Part shown: piece after piece, positions 58,941 to 64,000 of the stretch
Position numbering within the stretch: position 1 is the stretch's first letter
Layout of the letters: every line of letters begins with the position of its first letter
DNA from: Komagataella phaffii GS115
Lineage: Eukaryota; Ascomycota; Pichiomycetes; Pichiales; Pichiaceae
DNA: 64,000 nt
Direction: 5' to 3'
NCBI RefSeq assembly: GCF_000027005.1
Contig: NC_012963.1
Coordinates: forward strand, 186,001 to 250,000
The notes under the pieces: model-generated
What the model saw: only the letters and a program-made list of their open reading frames with translations
The model's database searches: none
Told to the model about the DNA's origin: nothing
Made by a program: the position numbers and the translations under genes

Positions 58941-61916
58941 TTATTCGTCGCTATCGTAGGAGCTGTTATCATCACTAATAGCTTCCTCATCTTCTCGTAT
59001 TCTATCATTGTCGTTGTTTTCCTCTTCCTCGCTCTCTTCGTCTTCAGTTTCTGTTTCACTTTCCTGTTCGTCAAAAGGCTTCCTGAACTCTTCAGAGTCG
59101 CCATTGTCTAAAACAATAGCATTGGGGTTGCGAGGCACCTCATCAATTTCAACTTCGCCTTCATTCACTCCTCCGAGTACCTGATTGTATTGTTCTCTGA
59201 CGACACTAAGCTCGTTGTTGATAAAATCTGTCCATTTTTGGAATCTTCCCTCTCCGAACGAAGTGCAAAGCTGTTTGTACAGTCTTGTATAAATCTTTGT
59301 AGATGATATCTTATAAATATCTGGTAAGTCACCCTTAATGCTAGAAAATTGTTCACTATTCGTTATTACAGTGTCATAGGTGTTCCCATTCTCTGTATTC
59401 TGTTCTTCTTCCTCTGTATCTTCCGTTTCTCCCTCATCATCGTCAGTCTCATCTGCAATTTCCTCCCCTTCTAACTTTCTTGTCTTCAGCTGTTCCTTAT
59501 GTATACCAAAATTTTCAATAATGCTTTGAAATTTGACAACCTCTTGTGCCACAAGAACAAGGTGACCCATATATCCAAGTTTAACATTTGCCTGCTCTTC
59601 GCTTAGTTTTGATTTCTCACAGGCGTATAATATATAAGCAGGCAAATTGAAACTTCCTGGAATCTCCTTGGGTCTAGCAAATCTACCATCAGGAGGTAAA
59701 TCCTGGTCAAAGGCATCGTATTCTCCAAAAAGAGAGACAATTAATAGCTTGTTGAAACAAAGAGGATCTTCAAATCCATGGGTATTTTGTTCATACTCAG
59801 TGCTTTTTTCCGCTTCGGAATCTCCATCTTGATTTTCATCATCATTAGTTCCTTCCGTATCGTCGATTAGCTTTCCATTGAATATCTGTTGCACAAGATC
59901 AAAAATAACATTGTGCATAAAGTTATTCCAGGGAAATTTATCCATCTTCAAAATTATTCTTGGCAACGCCTGTGAGACTAACAATGAGAATTTAAAACTG
60001 TTTCCGACAGACAAATCGTACGTACACTCAATGTACTTTGAGTCTATTTTTTTCAGGGTCTCAAAAGAGTGAAGGCTTGTATCGTCTGCAATTTTTAAGT
60101 CTTCAATGGCGTCTTCAACAGGCTTCAAAATAGAGTCTGTTAAAGCGTCATGAACCAGCTTCTCTGTTTGATTTGCACGTCTAAGCTCATCTCGTTTGAA
60201 AAGGAGATAATCCAACTTGCTTGATTGGTTCAGAAGCATCATGTTGGAACAATGCAATAATTCCGCAATCAATTCCATGATTTTGAATCTTTCATATCCT
60301 AGGGGTTCAATTTCTTTTCCTATAGATGAAACAATCATTTTTCTTCTTATCTTTCCATCAAAATCTATCCTTTGACCTTCCGACGAGAAGGTATTCAGCT
60401 CCTGTTTCCTTTCATAGTACTCATCAGTAAGGTACTTATTTACAATAGCAGGAAGATTGATAATAAATAATTTCAGCATTACACCCAGATAGATAGGGTC
60501 CCTGCTGTTCGGAGTGCTTGTTAGGTCATTGGCAGCCATGATCCAGTCAAACTCATCATAATCTGAGTTGTTCTTCCTTATAATCTCGATAAACAATGAG
60601 ATACATGTTACCAGTCCATAATCTCCGTAATTGAGGATTATATTTATCATTGTGTTGACTTTGGAAGTCGATACCATGTCTCTGGTTAAATCGTTAGGTC
60701 CAATGTTAGCAGTATTGTTTCCATTAACCGCACTTATATTTGCTTCATTGGATCCATTATTTCCGTCATTCATTTCGTTTTCCATATTGTTTTGTTGGTC
60801 GTCCCAATATCCAACGTTTGAACTAATATTGACGAGACCATTCAAAAAAATCAGAAGGTTGTCTTGAATTATGCAATCGTCATAGTAAACCCTCAATTTC
60901 TCTAATATCTGACCTATGAGGTCTTGATCAACAAGAAGTTCAATCAAACCTATGGGATTATAAGGTTTGTCCATAGAAATGAGTTTCAGTAAGAGATCAG
61001 AAAACTGGGGAAAATATGGGATAAAGTTGACAAAATGCTTGCTTAAGCTATCACTGTCTTTAGTTTGTTGAAATCTAATAAAATTCATGAGCCCATTGAC
61101 ATTCATCTCGGCCAAATTTTCTATGATGGCTATGAAACCATTCATCATGACTATGTTATGCCGTTTGTCAATGAAATACTCAGCAATATCCCGGTTGAAC
61201 ACTCCTTCCCAAATCTTGGAGATGAGGCCGTATTGATGCGAACTCAAAAACTGATTATACACTACAGGAGTTTGATCGGATGAAAGAATATGCATTGCAA
61301 TTGTGGCCCTCTTTAGTAATCTCTTAGATGAGCTGTCAGATTGATCTGCTGGGGCAGCTTTCTCGTTATCCTTACCTGTATTATTGTCTTCATCGTACTG
61401 AAATGTGATCTCTTCCTCATCGTGTCCAACTGGGCTGCCATCTTCGTTGAAATCATCCTCGTTGTCATCATCAATGTCCTCAACATAGTCTGTCTTCAAA
61501 TCCAAACTTTCTAAGCAATAATCTATTAAAGTGCTCAGCACCTTTTCTTGTGTAATGTAGGCTATCAGCTTCGAATTCTTTCCCGCATTTAGCTCATTGA
61601 TCAAATTCGGTTGGATCAGCAAATTGTTCAACAATCTTTTGTTTAAATGGCCAGAGCTGGTAGTCTTTGAAGATTTATTACTTTTTGATTCTTTGGATCT
61701 TGACGGGGTGGTTGGTTCTTGGGTGTCGTTTGCCTTCTGGATATCATCGTTCTCCCTTATGGTTTGCAACAATTGAACAGCAGTCAGCCCTGCATCCTGA
61801 TCATTATCATGTTCTTCATTCTCAATTTCTTGCAGGATTTTATTGATAGCCACATTCGAATAGCTATTGTTGAAGAAGGGCCATATAGCTGATACCTCAG
61901 TGGATGAATGATGCAT
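58941..61916 (-). CDS. SIT4 phosphatase-associated protein (SAP family)
   Basis: 991 residues. The N-terminal IWPFFNNSYSNVAINKILQEI matches the SAP start (FWPFGQ-x-NINKIL), and NLINELNAGKNSKLIAYITQEKVLSTLIDYCLE continues the conserved SAPS domain. Segments rich in Asp and Glu interrupt the domain and form the C-terminus (ESETETEDEESEEEENND). SAP proteins bind the PP6-type phosphatase Sit4 and direct it in G1 progression, TOR signalling and tRNA modification. The four Saccharomyces paralogues (SAP4, SAP155, SAP185, SAP190) cannot be told apart here; the start looks most like Sap155. Confidence 0.9.
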   Translation of the reverse strand: MHHSSTEVSAIWPFFNNSYSNVAINKILQEIENEEHDNDQDAGLTAVQLLQTIRENDDIQKANDTQEPTTPSRSKESKSNKSSKTTSSGHLNKRLLNNLLIQPNLINELNAGKNSKLIAYITQEKVLSTLIDYCLESLDLKTDYVEDIDDDNEDDFNEDGSPVGHDEEEITFQYDEDNNTGKDNEKAAPADQSDSSSKRLLKRATIAMHILSSDQTPVVYNQFLSSHQYGLISKIWEGVFNRDIAEYFIDKRHNIVMMNGFIAIIENLAEMNVNGLMNFIRFQQTKDSDSLSKHFVNFIPYFPQFSDLLLKLISMDKPYNPIGLIELLVDQDLIGQILEKLRVYYDDCIIQDNLLIFLNGLVNISSNVGYWDDQQNNMENEMNDGNNGSNEANISAVNGNNTANIGPNDLTRDMVSTSKVNTMINIILNYGDYGLVTCISLFIEIIRKNNSDYDEFDWIMAANDLTSTPNSRDPIYLGVMLKLFIINLPAIVNKYLTDEYYERKQELNTFSSEGQRIDFDGKIRRKMIVSSIGKEIEPLGYERFKIMELIAELLHCSNMMLLNQSSKLDYLLFKRDELRRANQTEKLVHDALTDSILKPVEDAIEDLKIADDTSLHSFETLKKIDSKYIECTYDLSVGNSFKFSLLVSQALPRIILKMDKFPWNNFMHNVIFDLVQQIFNGKLIDDTEGTNDDENQDGDSEAEKSTEYEQNTHGFEDPLCFNKLLIVSLFGEYDAFDQDLPPDGRFARPKEIPGSFNLPAYILYACEKSKLSEEQANVKLGYMGHLVLVAQEVVKFQSIIENFGIHKEQLKTRKLEGEEIADETDDDEGETEDTEEEEQNTENGNTYDTVITNSEQFSSIKGDLPDIYKISSTKIYTRLYKQLCTSFGEGRFQKWTDFINNELSVVREQYNQVLGGVNEGEVEIDEVPRNPNAIVLDNGDSEEFRKPFDEQESETETEDEESEEEENNDNDRIREDEEAISDDNSSYDSDE

Positions 61917-62239
61917 GGTTCTGAAAGGCCTTTTATAAATTTGTCTTTAACAACCAAACCCTTTCTTTTTTTTCACTTCAAAGCCGTGGTACCTAGGAAA
62001 AAATGGCTGATGGCACGGTAATCTTAGATACAATTGGTCCAGTCTTGACAGTTATAGCAAGTAAATGATAGTGCTAGGGCTCTTTCTGGCTACCAAAAAA
62101 AGCGACTCTTCTCACCACCATCACACTGATTGGTGCGGTTATGAGCGTTGCTCTGTTTTTGTTTATTATACTGATTACTAGGGGAAACGAGGAATCTTTT
62201 CTCCTTTAGACCATCCAAAACTGTCAAACTAACCAAAAG
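61917..62239 (+). other. Gap between the SAP-family gene and SHE10-like gene, with a possible small spliced gene
   Basis: 323 bp shared by divergent genes. It contains an ATG frame at 62003-62068 and, in the same frame after three stops, an open hydrophobic stretch from about 62096 to 62209. See the separate entry for the candidate. No clear TATA box is visible. Confidence 0.4.
62003..62209 (+). CDS. Candidate 54-residue membrane protein, possibly spliced
   Basis: Exons 62003..62060 and 62103..62209 would encode MADGTVILDTIGPVLTVIAT followed by a hydrophobic segment (about TLIGAVMSVALFLFIILIT) and RGNEESFLL. The proposed 42-nt intron has a GTAAAT donor and an AAAAG acceptor in correct phase but no good branch site, and it is shorter than the other introns here (59-70 nt). 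I recognise no homologue. It lies immediately upstream of the SHE10-like gene on the same strand, so it might instead be leader sequence of that gene. Confidence 0.3.
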
Positions 62240-64000
62240 ATGTTTGGTTTTAGGGGTTTAACTGTCCTCTTGTAAGTATTTTGAATGTATTGGTTGTTTC
62301 CTACTGCTCATTTTACTAACTTATCAATTTAAGACCGCTGTTGTATCTGGTGTACTACATCAACACCACCTGTCCATTATCAGATCCAGTTGCCACCTCA
62401 GATTCCTTGGTTTGTCAATTGACTCATCAGTCATATGAATACGTTACCCCTTTTGTTGAGAGGGTGCAGCACACTGAGCACTATCAACTTGTGAACAAGA
62501 ATATCTCCCCTTATACTCAAGCCATAGATGCTCAGTATCAACAGTATCTCTCACCTACAATCGATCACCTTTCTGAAAAGGCAAAATATTACTTCAAAAT
62601 CTTCTCAGTCCATGCTAAGTCGTATTTTAGATTTGCCGCTCTAAAGAGTGTGGAGCTGAAGAAAAAAGGTGACCTGTATGCGAACGACGTTCTCATTCCC
62701 AGAGCGATCACTCTCTACCACCAATCTTACAATTATACAAAGACTACAATCATTCCCAAGACTAAGGAATTGTTTCATAAATCCAGTGACTATCTGCATG
62801 AAGAAGTTCTGCCTGTAGTGTACAAATGGTATGCTATCACTTGGTGGAAAACCAAGGATGTCTATCAGTTTGATGTTAAACCAAGATTGATCGTGGTTGC
62901 CCACTTATTGAAGTTGGATCTTGTTTGGAATAAACTTCAAGAGTTTACGCAGACTGAGTATTACCAGACAGTGGAAAGACCAATAGTTCTCGTGTGGGAG
63001 TACGTTTCGACTGTCATTCGAAAATTGCACGTCCTCCTTAGCTCATTTCAGAGAGAAGAACTACTCATTAGTTTCAACCAACAAGTAGAGTCTAAGAAAG
63101 AGTTTTTGAGATCCCAGTTTAATGAATTCTTCAATGCAAGTTTCCAATTGAAAGATTTAAAAGAGCTGGGAAGAAGAAATTTTTTCGACGCAGCGACTGT
63201 TTCAGGCGTTCCTTCAGCTGAGGGTTCGACAGAATCTGAAAAAACTGATGCTGAAACTGAGGTTTATGAGACTGAAATTGAGATTGAGATTGAGACTGAG
63301 ACTGAGACTGAGACGGAGACTGAGATTGAAACGGAGACCGAAATTGTATACGACACCTACTCTGATACAATCAACAGAGAGTCTCCGCCACCAAATGAGG
63401 ACGATGATGAGGATGAAATCGAATATGTGGACATTAACGATGTCGACGTTGATGATGACGATGTCGAAATTGTAACTCAACGTCAGACTGTTACCCTTTT
63501 TACTACCGTTGAAGATTCTGAACCAACTAGTGAAAATGAAACCGTAAGCCTGGAATTGCAGCCACTAGAAGAATTCAAAGAATTTGTAACTAACATTTCT
63601 AGCAAGGCCCAACAGCAGTTTGACGATTCTGTTAAGGAACTTGAAGATGAAGTTATTGCTAAGTTAAACGATAAGCTAAAACCATTGTTGCGAGACCTTT
63701 CGCACACCATCAACAGCGACTATGAGAAAACTCATTTGCTTATTGCTGATATCAACAGGATTAAAGACACCTCTAACAGTGAAGATTCTGACGTAAGACC
63801 CTACAAGTATGTTACAAGACAAGATGTCCGAGACGAACTTGAGAGACTATCAGAAAAGGTTGAAAAACAGACCGATGCCGCAAAGGCAGTGATCTCTAAC
63901 TACAAAGGTTTGCTAGAAGATGACATAGTCAAAATCAGAGACAAGGTTGTGACCATTCTGGAAGAGTATTTTGATATTTCGTATACGGAATATTCCAAAA
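62240..64000 (+). CDS. SHE10: She10/Osw7-like secreted protein (spliced, 3' partial)
   Basis: Join of 62240..62271 and 62334..64000; the frame is open to the window edge, at least 566 residues. The first exon encodes MFGFRGLTVLL and part of a signal peptide continued by LPLLYLVYYINTTC. The body is rich in Tyr, Lys and Glu helices (EPLFT-like PFVERVQ, KAKYYFKIFS), followed by a Glu-Thr/Glu-Ile dipeptide run (63268-63345), an Asp/Glu stretch and further coiled coil. The arrangement resembles Saccharomyces She10/Osw7, secreted or ER-resident proteins implicated in spore wall assembly. The match is by architecture and moderate. The intron has GTAAGT, TACTAAC (62314-62320) and AAG. Confidence 0.75.
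62272..62333 (+). other. Spliceosomal intron of the SHE10-like gene (62 nt)
   Basis: Donor GTAAGT at 62272, branch site TACTAAC at 62314-62320, acceptor TTTAAG ending at 62333. Exon 1 leaves two bases of a Leu codon (TT) completed by A. Confidence 0.92.
63268..63345 (+). repeat. Degenerate GAGACT/GAGATT hexamer repeat
   Basis: Thirteen tandem hexamers, GAR followed by an ACN or ATT codon, encoding alternating Glu and Thr or Ile inside the SHE10-like gene. Such runs vary in copy number by slippage. Confidence 0.85.

Overview
The window is ordinary nuclear chromosomal DNA from a budding yeast (Saccharomycotina). Genes are dense, mostly intronless and on both strands. The introns I can see are 59-70 nt, sit close to the start codon, and carry GTAAGT donors with TACTAAC-type branch sites. 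CTG is read as leucine: it encodes invariant Leu positions of uS3 (bases 36699-36719), so this is not a CTG-Ser clade yeast. A respiratory complex I subunit, a Rac-type GTPase, a UGGT-like glucosyltransferase, an SNRNP27 homologue and a CSN5 with a complete metal site point to a non-Saccharomyces lineage. My best guess is a methylotrophic yeast of the Komagataella (Pichia pastoris) type. The species is an inference.

Layout. 1-12.8 kb: 3' part of an Ace2/Swi5 zinc-finger factor, STT4, TIF6, HSP104, then 1.67 kb without a convincing gene between HSP104 and ACO1. 12.8-22 kb: ACO1, an RNA-binding protein with a reading-frame break, RRI1/CSN5 and a Sat4/Hal5-type kinase. 22-29.7 kb: MRPL19, UBP10, PBR1-like, IPI3, an SNRNP27-like splicing factor, NOP6 and RAC1. 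29.7-36 kb: a 1.36 kb divergent promoter region, a small Ccw12-like cell-wall protein, and a UGGT/Kre5 gene with a frame break near its 3' end. 36-49.6 kb: RPS3, SHR3, a complex I 9.5 kDa subunit, MRPL22, MOH1, a single-pass membrane protein, NOP13, UGP1, RRP36, MRPL44, MPD1 and a GATA factor. 49.8-64 kb: an eIF4E-family protein, DUG1, a PPIL4-type protein, SDT1/PHM8-like, an unrecognised protein, COX5, a Phs1-like protein, ERJ5, a SIT4-associated protein, and a SHE10-like gene that runs off the right edge.

There is no operon logic. The recurring themes are ribosome biogenesis (TIF6, IPI3, NOP6, NOP13, RRP36), mitochondrial translation and respiration (MRPL19, MRPL22, MRPL44, COX5, NUXM, ACO1), and ER folding and secretion (SHR3, MPD1, ERJ5, UGGT). 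Five genes need a tiny first exon to recover their true N-terminus (STT4, TIF6, SHR3, NUXM, SHE10-like). I saw no tRNA or rRNA genes, transposons or CRISPR arrays. I did not find a clearly novel system. The best leads are two frame breaks that a single added base would repair, the 4-nt coding exon of STT4, a possible spliced 54-residue membrane protein, an eIF4E-family protein with an unusual tail, and possible dual targeting of DUG1.
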